A stretch of 64,000 bases of DNA from Micromonospora matsumotoense (GCF_900091525.1 NZ_FMCU01000007.1:124001-188000); one strand, 5' to 3'. Shown: positions 24,427 to 34,088, numbered from the stretch's first letter. Notes: generated from the sequence alone by a model not told the origin. Program-made: numbers and translations.

Positions 24427-25943
24427 CGCCGGGCCTCCGCCGGCACCGGGCCGTCCACCTGCGGGGCGAACAGTGAGGTGGCCGCGCTCTCCGCACCGCG
24501 CCCGATCCGGGCGTAGACGTCGGGACGGTTGGACCGCAGCACCATGCCCCAGAGGAAGCCGATCAACGCGGCCACCGGGTAGACCCCCGGGATGATCCAG
24601 CGCAGCGGTGAGTCCGGTGCGACACCGAGCAGGGTGGCGAAGTTCGCCACCGCCACCGCGACGATGGCGGCCAGCGCCACGGTGGCCAGCGCCGGCGCGA
24701 TCGCCCGCCGCCACAGCGACTCCGAGGTGTCCGACCGGGCGAAGTAGACGATCACGGCGACGCTGGTGGTGGCGATCAGCAGCAGCACGCCGAACCCGCC
24801 GCCGGTGCCGGCGTAGTAGAAGAGCTGCACCACCGGGTCCCAGCCGTTGACCGCGTACAACACGATCACCAGCAGACCGAGCAGGCTCTGGGCCAGCGAC
24901 GCCACCCGGGGTGCACCGGTGCGCGCCGAGGTCTGCCCGAAGGCGGCCGGCAGCACCCGCTCCCGGCCGAGCGCGAAGGCGTACCGGGCGGTGGTGTTGT
25001 GGAACGAGATCATGGCGGCCAGCACCGAGGTCATGAAGAGCGCCTGGCCGATGGTGACGGCGGTGTCGCCGAGGTGCGCGGCGGCCAGGTTGAAGATCAG
25101 TTCGATGCTCTGCTCACCGGCGGCGGCAGAGATGTTCTCCGGCCCGACGGCCACGGTCATCGACCAGGAGGAGAGGGCGTAGAGCCCAGCGATGATCGCC
25201 ACCGAGAGGTAGGTCGCCAGCGGGACCGTCCGCTTGGGGTCCTTGCTCTCCTCGCTGAAGACCACCGAGGACTCGAATCCCACGAACCCGGTCATGGCGA
25301 GCACCAACAGCGCACCCGCCCCCGGCACCAGCAGGTTCGACGGGGCCAGCGCGGCGAAGCTGGTGGTGCCGCCCGCCGGGTTGCTGAGCTGCCCCAGGTC
25401 GAACACGAGGATCACCACGATCTCGGCGATCAGCAGCACCGCCAGGACCTTGCCGTTGACGTCTACCCGCAGCAGGCCGAGGAAGGCGACCAGCGCCCAG
25501 GCCACCAGGGCCACCACGGCCCAGTGCGGCTCGACGCCGAAGAGGGTGCCGAGCACGGGGGCGGCGGCGGCGCCGATGGCGCCATACAGACCGACCTGGA
25601 GCGCGTTGTACGCGATCAGGGCGACCCAGGCCGCGCCGACGCCGGCCGGCCGGCCGATGCCGCGCGAGACGTAGGCGTAGAACGCGCCGGCGTTCTCCAC
25701 CCGGCGGGCCATCGCCACGTAGCCGACGGAGAAGAGCGCCAGCACGACGCCGACCGCGAGGAAGGCCAGCGGCATACCGGTGATGCCGGTGACCGCGTAG
25801 CCGGTGGTGACCACGCCGGCCACCACGGTCAGCGGGGCGGCGGCGGAGAGGACGAAGAAGATGACCGACGGCACACCGAGGCGGCCGCGGGCCAGGGCGT
25901 CACTGACGTTACTGGGTCGTGCGACTGTCGAATGGGGGGGCAT
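24423..25943 (-). CDS. APC-superfamily amino acid permease
   Basis: A 506-residue membrane protein with about twelve helices. PSVIFFVLSAAAPLTVVAGV at helix 1, MTGFVGFESSVVFSEESKDP at helix 6 (the substrate-contact GFESS motif) and NTTARYAFALGRERVLPAAF (helix 8 and its loop) identify the amino acid-polyamine-organocation family. The gene follows the GPP34 gene by 52 bases on the same strand and overlaps the GNAT gene downstream, so the three are a likely operon. Substrate probably an amino acid or amine. Confidence 0.88.
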   Translation of the reverse strand: MPPHSTVARPSNVSDALARGRLGVPSVIFFVLSAAAPLTVVAGVVTTGYAVTGITGMPLAFLAVGVVLALFSVGYVAMARRVENAGAFYAYVSRGIGRPAGVGAAWVALIAYNALQVGLYGAIGAAAAPVLGTLFGVEPHWAVVALVAWALVAFLGLLRVDVNGKVLAVLLIAEIVVILVFDLGQLSNPAGGTTSFAALAPSNLLVPGAGALLVLAMTGFVGFESSVVFSEESKDPKRTVPLATYLSVAIIAGLYALSSWSMTVAVGPENISAAAGEQSIELIFNLAAAHLGDTAVTIGQALFMTSVLAAMISFHNTTARYAFALGRERVLPAAFGQTSARTGAPRVASLAQSLLGLLVIVLYAVNGWDPVVQLFYYAGTGGGFGVLLLIATTSVAVIVYFARSDTSESLWRRAIAPALATVALAAIVAVAVANFATLLGVAPDSPLRWIIPGVYPVAALIGFLWGMVLRSNRPDVYARIGRGAESAATSLFAPQVDGPVPAEARR

Positions 25944-25995
25944 GGGGCTGCTCCGGGAGAGGGGAGAGGAGGGGGAAGGCGGTGGCGCGGCGAGA

Positions 25996-26646
25996 TCAGG
26001 GGATGCCGCGCAGCACCGCCGCGCCGACCGCGGCCTCGGTGTGCACGACGAGTTCCTTCAGGGGGGCGGGCAGCGACTGGACGAGGGTGGCCAGCCGGTG
26101 GTGGGCACGCGGGCCGGCGCTCCACAGCACCTCGCGGGTCAGCCCGGCGGCGGCCACCAACCCGAGCAGGGTGGTATCCGACACCAGGGGCTGCTCCGGT
26201 CGCTCGACCAGTGCGCGCAGCCGGGTCGCCGGCCAGGCGGCGGCGTTGAGGTCGATCGGCAGGTAGCTGACGGTGGTGCGCAACAACCGGCGGTTCTCCT
26301 GTCGACGCAGCACCCCGGCGCGGGCCAGCCGCTCCCCCACCGAGGTGGTGGACGACTGGGCCAGGAATGAGAGCCAGGTACGCACCGCCTGGTGCTGCGA
26401 CTCACCGATCAGTTGGTCGAGCACGGTGTGGGCCAGCGCGTCAGCCGGGGGACGCCGGTCGATCACGGTGACGAGTCCACCGGAGACGGTGATCTGTCCG
26501 AACAGGATCAGCTCGGCCAGCAGCCCGGCGGCGAGGCTGAGCCCGGTGGCACTCGGATGCAGCTTGGCTTTGCCACGGCTGTCGTTGTGCGCAATCAAAA
26601 AGAACTCGTCGGCGATCAGCAAACGAGCCTCCCACGCATTGTCCAC
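25996..26646 (-). CDS. GPP34-family phosphoprotein
   Basis: A 216-residue protein of the GOLPH3/GPP34 family: ARLLIADEFFLIAHNDSRGK, ATGLSLAAGLLAELILFGQI and LRRQENRRLLRTTVSYLPID. In eukaryotes the fold binds phosphatidylinositol phosphate; bacterial members are frequent in actinomycetes and have no settled role. The start is GTG at 26646, just before DNAWEARL; the upstream frame is not coding-like and there is no clear ribosome site. It is divergent from the XRE regulator at 26765. Confidence 0.82.
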   Translation of the reverse strand: MDNAWEARLLIADEFFLIAHNDSRGKAKLHPSATGLSLAAGLLAELILFGQITVSGGLVTVIDRRPPADALAHTVLDQLIGESQHQAVRTWLSFLAQSSTTSVGERLARAGVLRRQENRRLLRTTVSYLPIDLNAAAWPATRLRALVERPEQPLVSDTTLLGLVAAAGLTREVLWSAGPRAHHRLATLVQSLPAPLKELVVHTEAAVGAAVLRGIP

Positions 26647-26705
26647 AGGTGATCCACGCCGGGTGACAGGATGCCCGCAGACCTCCAGCTTTGCAACTCC
26701 CAGAT

Positions 26706-26718
26706 TCGATGGTTGCAC
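26706..26718. promoter_or_regulatory. 13-mer shared with the DUF5919 regulator's upstream region
   Basis: TCGATGGTTGCAC, identical to 15777-15789. Here it ends 46 bases before the GTG of the XRE/DUF5753 regulator. Its GTTGCA (26712-26717) also forms an inverted repeat with TGCAAC at 26692-26697, 14 bases apart, so a dimer site is possible. Confidence 0.4.
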
Positions 26719-26764
26719 TCCGTACTCAGGCGACCTGCGGATCTTGTCGTGACAGACTCGGAGG

Positions 26765-27610
26765 GTGACTGCCAGCCCCACCGTTCGCCGCCGCCGCATC
26801 GCCCGTGAACTCCGCCAACTGCGAGAACGTGCGGGGATGACCCTCGACGTGGCCGCCCGCCAACTCGACATGTCCAAGAGCAACCTGTCCCGGATCGAGA
26901 ACGCCCAGATCGGGATCAAACCCCGCGACGTCCGCGCCGCCCTGGCCCTCTACGAGGTGACCGGCGTCGATGCCGAGGCGCTCATCGAGATCGCCCGGGG
27001 CGCGCAGCAGCGCGGCTGGTGGCAGAACTACAGCGACGTGCTGCCGGAGTGGTTCGAGTTCTACGTCGGCCTCGAGGCGGAGGCGGAGAGCCTGCGCACG
27101 TACGAGGCCGAGTCCGTCCCCGGACTGCTGCAGACCGAGGCGTACGCCCGAGAGATGTTCCGGCGCACGGCCGGCGAGGAGGGGTTGGAGCGCAAGGTGG
27201 CCGCCCGGTTGCGCCGGCAGGAGATGCTGCACCGGGAGTCTCCCGCGGTCGAGCTGTCGGTGGTGCTCAACGAGGCGGTGCTGCTGCGCCCGGTGGGCGG
27301 GCGGGCCGTGATGGCGGAGCAGCTGACCCACATGACCCAGGTGGCCCAATCACCGAACGTGACATGCCACGTACTGCCGTTCGCGTCTGGCGGCCACCCG
27401 GCGATGAGCACCCCGTACGTGATCATCACGTTTGCCGACGCGGCCGACAATTCCGTGGTTTACCTGGACAATCTCACGCTGGGTCTGGCGCTGGAGGAAA
27501 CGGGACACGTGCGCGGGTATACCCTTGTGCACGAGGAGCTGTGCCGGATGGCACTGGATCCGGCGGAGTCCTTGGCCCGCCTGGAGGAGGCTGCTCGTCA
27601 CTTTGCGTGA
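26765..27610 (+). CDS. XRE regulator with DUF5753 domain
   Basis: A 281-residue regulator. The helix-turn-helix is LRQLRERAGMTLDVAARQLD then MSKSNLSRIENAQIGIKPRD; the DUF5753 part shows ESVPGLLQTEAYAREMFRRT, VVLNEAVLLRPVGG and VTCHVLPFASGGHPAMSTPY. Such proteins are very numerous in Micromonospora and Streptomyces and typically pair with a DUF397 protein, as here 40 bases downstream. GTG at 26765 has only GGAGG touching it, so the message may be leaderless. Target genes unknown; the divergent GPP34 operon is a candidate. Confidence 0.85.
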   Translation: MTASPTVRRRRIARELRQLRERAGMTLDVAARQLDMSKSNLSRIENAQIGIKPRDVRAALALYEVTGVDAEALIEIARGAQQRGWWQNYSDVLPEWFEFYVGLEAEAESLRTYEAESVPGLLQTEAYAREMFRRTAGEEGLERKVAARLRRQEMLHRESPAVELSVVLNEAVLLRPVGGRAVMAEQLTHMTQVAQSPNVTCHVLPFASGGHPAMSTPYVIITFADAADNSVVYLDNLTLGLALEETGHVRGYTLVHEELCRMALDPAESLARLEEAARHFA

Positions 27611-27650
27611 TCGCATTGCGGCACGCCCGGGGGGAACGGAAGGTACGGGA

Positions 27651-27851
27651 ATGCAGGCGCTGCCTCTGTCCATGATGGACTGGCGGACCAGCAGCCGCAG
27701 CAGCGGCAACGGTAACTGTGTGGAGATCGCCGCCACCGACGACCGGATCGCGGTGCGCGACAGCAAGGACCGGTGCGGGCCCGCGCTGGTCTTCTCCGCC
27801 CACGCCTGGACAGCCTTCGTCACCGGCATGGAGGCGGTACGACCGGGCTGA
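27651..27851 (+). CDS. DUF397 protein
   Basis: A 66-residue protein with the DUF397 signature: WRTSSRSSGNGNCVEIAATD, IAVRDSKDR and a Phe/Trp-rich end (VFSAHAWTAFVTGM). It belongs with the XRE/DUF5753 regulator before it; in Streptomyces such pairs (for example BldB-like and WhiJ systems) act together, the small protein counteracting or assisting the regulator. ATG at 27651 with GGAAGGTACGGGA upstream. Confidence 0.88.
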   Translation: MQALPLSMMDWRTSSRSSGNGNCVEIAATDDRIAVRDSKDRCGPALVFSAHAWTAFVTGMEAVRPG

Positions 27852-27867
27852 CCCCGGGCGTGCCACA

Positions 27868-30393
27868 GTGGCAGCCGTGCTCTCCGACGTACCACTCGAC
27901 CTGCCGGTCCGGCCGGCGCTGCCACCGCTGCTGCGGGCGCTGACCGGCACCGGCAGCGCGGTCCTGGTGGCCCCGCCCGGGACCGGCAAGACCACCCTCG
28001 CCCCGCTCGCGGTGGCCGACGGGGTGGCCGGCCGGGTGCTGGTCGCCCAGCCCCGCCGGGTGGCCGCCCGGGCGGCGGCCCGACGGATCGCCGACCTGCT
28101 CGGCGAGCGGGTCGGCGACCGGGTCGGGTACGCCGTGCGCGGCGACCGCCGGGTCGGCCCGGACACCCGGATCGAGGTGGTCACCACCGGTCTGCTGGTC
28201 CGCCGGCTGCTGCGCGACCCCGAACTGCCCGGGGTCGACGCGGTGCTGCTCGACGAGTGTCACGAGCGGCAACTCGACGCGGATCTCGCGCTGGCCTTCA
28301 CCGTGGAGGCCCGCGCCGCGCTGCGCCCCGAACTGTGGCTGGTGGCGATGTCGGCGACCCCGGAGGCGGACCGGTTCGCCGCGCTGCTCGGCGGCGACGC
28401 CGCGGCCCCGGTGATCCGCGCCGAGGCGGCCCTGCACCCGGTCGCCCGGGTCTGGACGCCGCCACCGCGACCGGTCACGCCAGCGGGCGCGGGCCGGGTC
28501 GATCCGGCCCTGCTCGACCACGTCGCCGCCACCGTCCGGCGGGCGCTGCACGAGCAGGACGGCGACCTGCTGGTCTTTCTGCCCGGGGCGGGTGAGATCG
28601 GGGCGGTGGCCCGCCGGTTGGCCGACCTGACCGACCGGGTGGCCGTCCTGCCGCTGCACGGGCGGCTGCCCGCCAGCGCGCAGGACGCCGCGTTGCGCCC
28701 CGCCGGGCGTCGTCGGGTGGTGCTCGCCACCTCGGTCGCGGAGAGCAGCCTGACGGTGCCCGGGGTCCGGGTGGTGATCGACGCCGGGTTGGCCCGGGTG
28801 GCCCGTACCGACCTGTCCCGGGGGCTGGGCGCGCTGGTCACCGTGCCGGTGTCCCGGGCCGCCGCGACCCAGCGGGCCGGTCGGGCCGGTCGACAGGCTC
28901 CGGGGGTGGTCTACCGCTGCTGGTCCGAGGCCACCCACGGCCGGCTCGCCGCCCAGCCCGCGCCGGAGATCGCCACCGCCGACCTGACCGGGTTCGCGCT
29001 GGATCTGGCCGCCTGGGGCAGCCCGGACGGCGTCGGCCTGGCGCTGCCCGACCCGCCACCGGCCGCCGCGCTGACCGTGGCCCGGGGAACCCTGACCACC
29101 CTCGGCGCGATCGACGCCGAGGGTCGGGTGACCGCCCGGGGACGGGCCATCGCCGCCACCGGGACCCATCCCCGGCTGGGTCGGGCCCTGCTCGACGGCG
29201 CCGCCCGGGTCGGCCGGGACCGGGCCGCCGAACTGGTCGCCCTGCTCGCCGAGGACGGCCTGGTCGGGCGGCACGACGACCTCACCGCCGGATGGCGGCG
29301 GCTGCGCGACGACACCGACCCCGGTGCCACCGCCCGCTGGCGCGCGGAGGTACGCCGGCTGCGCGCCGCCCTGCCCACCACCACCGAGCGGGGCGGTGGC
29401 GGCGGACGGCTGCCGGATGATCTGGCGGCGGGGTTGCTGGTGGGGCTGGCCTACCCGGAGCGGCTGGCCCGGCTGCGCCGGGCCGGCGGGACGTCGTACC
29501 TGATGGCGGGTGGGACCGGGGCGGAGCTGGCAGCGGGGTCGGCGCTGACCGGGACGGCCTGGCTGGCCGTGGCGGTCGCCGACCGGTCGCCGGGCGCACC
29601 GACCGCCCGGGTCCGGCTGGCCGCCCCGGTGGACGAGGCGACCGCGCGGGAGGTCGGCGGCCCGCTGCTGACCGAGGTACGCGAGGTCGGCTGGGTCGAC
29701 GGCGACGTGCTGGCCCGGCAGGTGACCCGGCTCGGGGCCATCGAGCTGATCAGCCGCCCGCTGGCCCGGCCGGCGTCGGAGCTGCTGGCGGCCGCCCTCG
29801 CCGACGGGCTGCGCCAGGCCGGCCTGGACCTGCTGACCTGGACCCCGGCGGCCCGGGCGCTGCGGGAGCGGTTGGCGTTCTGCCGGCAGGCGTTGGGGGC
29901 GGACTGGCCGGAGGTCTCCGACGCCGCACTGCTCGATGCCGCCGACCGGTGGCTCGGGCCGGAGCTGGCCGCCGCCCGCCGCCGTGCCGACCTGGCCCGG
30001 ATCGACGTGACCGGGGCGTTACGTCGGCTGCTGCCCTGGTCGCAGGCGGGCCGGCTGGACGAGCTGGCCCCGGAACGGATCGAGGTGCCCAGCGGCTCCC
30101 GGGTCCGGGTCGACTACGCCGATCCGGCCGCGCCGGTGCTGGCGGTGAAGCTGCAGGAGACGTTCGGCTGGGCGGACGCGCCCCGGTTGGCCGGCGGACG
30201 GGTGCCGGTGCTGCTGCACCTGCTCTCGCCGGCCGGCCGGGCGGTCGCGGTCACCGCCGACCTGGCGTCCTTCTGGCGCACCGGCTACCCGCAGGTGCGC
30301 GGGGAGCTGCGGGGGCGCTATCCGCGCCATCCCTGGCCCGAGGACCCGACCACGGCCACGCCGACCCGGCACACCACGCACCGTCGACGTTGA
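27868..30393 (+). CDS. hrpB: ATP-dependent RNA helicase HrpB
   Basis: An 841-residue DExH helicase, the usual HrpB length. Walker A is VAPPGTGKTTLAP, motif II is LLDECHERQLDADLAL, motif III is AMSATPE, motif VI is TQRAGRAGRQ. The C-terminal HrpB domain ends with VRVDYADPAAPVLAVKLQET then FGWADAPRLAGGRVPV. The start is GTG at 27868 (GTG at 27877 also possible). In bacteria HrpB is widespread and dispensable; its RNA or DNA target is not settled. It stands alone after the DUF397 gene. Confidence 0.92.
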   Translation: MAAVLSDVPLDLPVRPALPPLLRALTGTGSAVLVAPPGTGKTTLAPLAVADGVAGRVLVAQPRRVAARAAARRIADLLGERVGDRVGYAVRGDRRVGPDTRIEVVTTGLLVRRLLRDPELPGVDAVLLDECHERQLDADLALAFTVEARAALRPELWLVAMSATPEADRFAALLGGDAAAPVIRAEAALHPVARVWTPPPRPVTPAGAGRVDPALLDHVAATVRRALHEQDGDLLVFLPGAGEIGAVARRLADLTDRVAVLPLHGRLPASAQDAALRPAGRRRVVLATSVAESSLTVPGVRVVIDAGLARVARTDLSRGLGALVTVPVSRAAATQRAGRAGRQAPGVVYRCWSEATHGRLAAQPAPEIATADLTGFALDLAAWGSPDGVGLALPDPPPAAALTVARGTLTTLGAIDAEGRVTARGRAIAATGTHPRLGRALLDGAARVGRDRAAELVALLAEDGLVGRHDDLTAGWRRLRDDTDPGATARWRAEVRRLRAALPTTTERGGGGGRLPDDLAAGLLVGLAYPERLARLRRAGGTSYLMAGGTGAELAAGSALTGTAWLAVAVADRSPGAPTARVRLAAPVDEATAREVGGPLLTEVREVGWVDGDVLARQVTRLGAIELISRPLARPASELLAAALADGLRQAGLDLLTWTPAARALRERLAFCRQALGADWPEVSDAALLDAADRWLGPELAAARRRADLARIDVTGALRRLLPWSQAGRLDELAPERIEVPSGSRVRVDYADPAAPVLAVKLQETFGWADAPRLAGGRVPVLLHLLSPAGRAVAVTADLASFWRTGYPQVRGELRGRYPRHPWPEDPTTATPTRHTTHRRR

Positions 30394-30469
30394 GCCGGCC
30401 CACCCGCCGCGCACGGGGCGGCCCGTCCGTTGCCGGCAGGCCGGGTTCGCAGGTTGGCGGCGGACCGGG

Positions 30470-31195
30470 TCACTCGTCGACGACGTCGGCGATGAGCACG
30501 GTGATGTTGTCGGGGCCACCGGCCCGCAGCGCCAGGTCGATCAGGCGGCGGGCGCAGGCATCCCGGTCCGGGGTCTCCCGGAGCACCTCGGTGAGGGTGT
30601 CCGGGCGGACCACGTTGGAGAGGCCGTCGCTGCACAGCAGCCAGCGGTCGCCGACCCGCGGCACCATCGTCGCGTACGAGGGGGAGACCTGCTCGCCCTG
30701 CAACGCCTGGGTGACCACGGCCCGCCGGGGGTGGCTGGACGCCTCCTCGGGGCTGATCACGCCCTGGTCGACCAGCATCTGGACGAAGGTGTCGTCCCGG
30801 GTGACCTGCTTGAGGATGCTGTCGCGGAACAGGTAGGCCCGGGAGTCACCGACGTGCGCGAGCGCCAGGCAGCTGCCCGTCCGGGAGAAGAGCAGGGCGG
30901 TCAGTGTGGTGCCCATGCCCTGCCGCTCCCGGTCCTCCTCGACCGCCTGGTGGATCCGCGCGGTGGCCAGCTCGATGCCGGTCTGCAACGCCGCCACCAG
31001 GGCGTCCTCGGGGGTCTCCACGTCCAGTGGGGCGACCGCGTCGATGGCGATCCGGCTGGCCAGGTCGCCGGCCGCCATCCCGCCCATGCCGTCGGCGACG
31101 GCGACGAGCCAGGCACCGGAGTGCATGGCGTCCTGGTTTCCGCTGCGGATCAGCCCACGGTCGCTCGTCCCGACGGAACGAAGCTTCAGGGTCAT
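30470..31195 (-). CDS. PP2C-family serine/threonine phosphatase
   Basis: A 241-residue soluble protein phosphatase of the PPM type. The motifs run in order: SDRGLIRSGNQDA, VAVADGMGGMAAGD, GMGTTLTALLF, LAHVGDSRAYLFRD, WLLCSDGLSNVV and AGGPDNITVLIADVV; the Asp residues coordinate two metal ions. It is like PstP/PrpC, which reverse Ser/Thr kinase signalling, but it lacks the transmembrane and extracellular parts of PstP and is not next to a kinase. It is divergent from the cellulase. Confidence 0.88.
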   Translation of the reverse strand: MTLKLRSVGTSDRGLIRSGNQDAMHSGAWLVAVADGMGGMAAGDLASRIAIDAVAPLDVETPEDALVAALQTGIELATARIHQAVEEDRERQGMGTTLTALLFSRTGSCLALAHVGDSRAYLFRDSILKQVTRDDTFVQMLVDQGVISPEEASSHPRRAVVTQALQGEQVSPSYATMVPRVGDRWLLCSDGLSNVVRPDTLTEVLRETPDRDACARRLIDLALRAGGPDNITVLIADVVDE

Positions 31196-31343
31196 GGATG
31201 GCAGCCTGCCAGGCGGAGGGTGTTGTTGTCTCTAGGAGATCAGGACGACTGCGCGTGGCGCGGTGAATCTCACTGCCGGACCCGGTCGATCCGGGACGGG
31301 CCGGCGCGCCCCGACCAGGCCGAAGGTCATCCAGTCGAATCGA

Positions 31344-31372
31344 TTGACAGGGACGAGACGCGCTGGAAACAT
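31344..31372 (+). promoter_or_regulatory. predicted cellulase promoter
   Basis: TTGACA (31344-31349) and AAACAT (31367-31372) with 17 bases between fit a vegetative-type promoter. The predicted start of transcription, near 31379, is immediately before the CebR-type operator. Confidence 0.5.
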
Positions 31373-31383
31373 CTGGCTGATAC

Positions 31384-31399
31384 CTGGGAGCGCTCCCAG
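31384..31399. promoter_or_regulatory. CebR-type operator
   Basis: CTGGGAGCGCTCCCAG is a 16-base perfect palindrome whose inner 14 bases TGGGAGCGCTCCCA are the established binding site of CebR, the LacI-family cellobiose repressor of Streptomyces. It lies just after the predicted promoter and 59 bases before the cellulase start, so repression relieved by cello-oligosaccharides is very likely. The cebR gene itself is not in the window. Confidence 0.85.
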
Positions 31400-31458
31400 T
31401 TGCAGGTAGCTTTCCGCCCGCACTCCACCACTCCCCCTTCCGCCCGGAAAGGAATCCC

Positions 31459-34074
31459 GTGATCCTGACCCGACGACGTCGGCGGCATCTCGCGGTACTG
31501 GCAGCGACGACCTTGATCCTCACCGGAGCCGGCGCCGGCGTGGCCCACGCCGAGGTCCCGCCGGACGCCCCCGAGCAGATCAGCAACGGCGACTTCAGCG
31601 AGGGCGTCTCGCCCTGGTTCTCCTACGGCACCGGCCCACTCGACGTGGTCGACGGCCGACTCTGCGTCACCATCCCGGCCGGACTGGCCAACCCGTGGGA
31701 CGCCGGCATCGGCCACGACGGGGTCCGGCTCAACGCCGGCGCGGAATACAAGCTGAGCTTCGACATCTCGGCCACCCCCGGGTTGAGCGTCAACGCCGTG
31801 CTCCAGCTCGGCAGCGCCCCCTACACGTCGTACGCGAGCGTGCCGGCGGTGGCCGCCCCGACGAGCAAGCGGGTCGAGCAGACGTTCACCGTTCCGGACG
31901 ACAACCCGAACGCCCAGCTCGTCTTCCAGGTCGGCGGGGCCGCCGCCGAGCAGCGGCTCTGCCTGGACAACGTCTCGCTGCGCGGCGGCGAGGCCGCCCC
32001 GCCGTACGTGCCGGACACCGGCCCCCGGGTCCGGGTCAACCAGGTCGGCTACCTGCCCGGCGGCCCCAAGAACGCCACCGTGGTGACCGAGTCGACCGGG
32101 GCGCTGCCCTGGCAGCTCAAGTCGGCGGCCGGCACGGTGGTCGCCAGCGGCACGGGCACCCCGCGCGGGGTCGACGCCGCCTCCGGGCAGAACGTGCAGA
32201 CCATCGACTTCTCGGCCTACCGGACGGCGGGCACCGGCTACACGCTGGTCGCCGACGGCGAGACCAGCCACCCGTTCGACATCTCCGGTGACCTGTACGA
32301 CCGGCTGCGCGCCGACTCGATGCAGTTCTTCTACGCCCAGCGCAGCGGCATCGCCATCGACGGTGACCTGATCGGCGAGGAGTACGCCCGCCCGGCCGGC
32401 CACCTCGGGGTGGCCCCCAACCAGGGTGACACCCAGGTGCCCTGCCAGCCCGGCGTCTGCGACTACTCGCTGGACGTGCGCGGTGGCTGGTACGACGCGG
32501 GCGACCACGGCAAGTACGTGGTCAACGGCGGCATCGCCGCCTACCAGCTGCTGAGCGCGTTCGAGCGGACCAAGACCGCGGAGACCGCCAACGGTGGCGC
32601 CGCGCTGGGTGACTCGACGCTGCGGCTGCCCGAGCGGGGCAACGCGGTGCCGGACGTCCTCGACGAGGCCCGCTGGGAGATCGAGTTCCTGCTCCGCATG
32701 CAGGTGCCGGCCGGCAAGCCGCTGGCCGGGATGGCCCACCACAAGATCCACGACAAGGCGTGGACCGGCCTGCCGCTCGCCCCGCAGGACGACGCCCAGC
32801 CGCGTGAGCTGCACCCGCCGTCGACCGCCGCCACCCTCAACCTGGCCGCCGTCGCCGCGCAGTGCGCCCGCCTGTTCGCCCCGTACGACGCGGCGTTCGC
32901 CGCCCGCTGCGGCACCGCCGCGTCGACCGCGTACGCCGCCGCCAAGACCCACCCGGTGATCCTCGCCGACCCGGCCGACGGCATCGGCGGCGGGGCGTAC
33001 GAGGACAGCAACGTCACCGACGAGTTCTACTGGGCGGCGGCCGAGCTGTACCTGACCACCGGCAAGAAGGCGTACCTGGACGACCTGACCGCCTCGTCGC
33101 ACCACACCGGCGAGGTGTTCGGCGCGGGTGGCGCATTCAGCTGGCAGAGCGTGGCCGCGCTCGGCCGGCTCGACCTGGCCACCGTGCCGAACGGCCTGCC
33201 GGCCGCCGACCGGGCCCGGGTCCGCGCCTCGGTGACCGCCGCCGCCGACAACTACCTGACCACCCTGCACGCCCAGGCGTACGGCCTGCCGGTGCCGGGT
33301 GCGGCGGGCAGCTACGTCTGGGGCAGCAACAGCAACATCATCAACAACATGGTCGTGCTGGCCACCGCCTTCGACCTGACCCGGGACGCGAAGTACCGGG
33401 ACGGCACGGTGCAGGCCACCGACTACCTGCTCGGCCGCAACGCGCTGAACATCTCGTACGTGACCGGCTGGGGCGAGCAGAACGCGCAGAACCAGCACAG
33501 CCGGATCTTCGGCAACCAGCTCAACCCGGCCATGCCGCACCCGCCGGCCGGCTCGCTCGCCGGTGGCCCGAACGCCGACCTCCAGGACCCGTTCGTCGCC
33601 CAACTGCTCAAGGGCTGCGCGCCGATGTTCTGCTACGTCGACGACATCAACTCGTACTCGACCAACGAGGTGGCGATCAACTGGAACTCGGCGCTGGCCT
33701 GGCTCGCGTCGTTCCTCGCCGACCAGGGTGACGCCAAGGCGGTGGCCCCGCGCACCTGCGCGGTCAGCTACCAGGTGCACGGCACCTGGCCGGACGGCTC
33801 CAACACCCAGGTCGTCGTCCGCAACACCGGCGACACCGCGATCGACGGCTGGACCCTGCGGTACGCCTACACCGGCGACCAGAAGGTCACCCAGGCGTGG
33901 ACGGCCACGGTGACCCAGTCCGGGGCCACCGTGACGGCGAAGAACGAGTCGTACAACGCGAAAATCGCACCGGGCGGCAGCGTGACCTTCGGTCTGCTCG
34001 CCAGGACCGGCACGCTGGCCAACCCGTCGCCGGACCTGATCACCGTCAACGGCGTCGCCTGCACGGTGTCCTGA
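31459..34074 (+). CDS. secreted GH9 cellulase with CBM4/9-like and CBM2 modules
   Basis: An 871-residue exported endoglucanase or processive cellulase. Order: signal peptide (1-31, cut at AHA-E), CBM4/9-like module (about 40-175), Ig-like CelD_N domain (about 188-275, VRVNQVGYLPGG), GH9 catalytic domain (about 285-755) and a CBM2 cellulose-binding module (767-871) bounded by Cys767 and Cys868. GGWYDAGDHGKYV contains the catalytic base region (Asp346 and Asp349), and Glu737 in TNEVAINWNS is the proton donor. GTG start at 31459 after AAAGGAATCCC. It is controlled by the CebR-type operator and ends at a hairpin. Confidence 0.95.
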   Translation: MILTRRRRRHLAVLAATTLILTGAGAGVAHAEVPPDAPEQISNGDFSEGVSPWFSYGTGPLDVVDGRLCVTIPAGLANPWDAGIGHDGVRLNAGAEYKLSFDISATPGLSVNAVLQLGSAPYTSYASVPAVAAPTSKRVEQTFTVPDDNPNAQLVFQVGGAAAEQRLCLDNVSLRGGEAAPPYVPDTGPRVRVNQVGYLPGGPKNATVVTESTGALPWQLKSAAGTVVASGTGTPRGVDAASGQNVQTIDFSAYRTAGTGYTLVADGETSHPFDISGDLYDRLRADSMQFFYAQRSGIAIDGDLIGEEYARPAGHLGVAPNQGDTQVPCQPGVCDYSLDVRGGWYDAGDHGKYVVNGGIAAYQLLSAFERTKTAETANGGAALGDSTLRLPERGNAVPDVLDEARWEIEFLLRMQVPAGKPLAGMAHHKIHDKAWTGLPLAPQDDAQPRELHPPSTAATLNLAAVAAQCARLFAPYDAAFAARCGTAASTAYAAAKTHPVILADPADGIGGGAYEDSNVTDEFYWAAAELYLTTGKKAYLDDLTASSHHTGEVFGAGGAFSWQSVAALGRLDLATVPNGLPAADRARVRASVTAAADNYLTTLHAQAYGLPVPGAAGSYVWGSNSNIINNMVVLATAFDLTRDAKYRDGTVQATDYLLGRNALNISYVTGWGEQNAQNQHSRIFGNQLNPAMPHPPAGSLAGGPNADLQDPFVAQLLKGCAPMFCYVDDINSYSTNEVAINWNSALAWLASFLADQGDAKAVAPRTCAVSYQVHGTWPDGSNTQVVVRNTGDTAIDGWTLRYAYTGDQKVTQAWTATVTQSGATVTAKNESYNAKIAPGGSVTFGLLARTGTLANPSPDLITVNGVACTVS

Positions 34075-34088
34075 CCGGCACTCCCACC

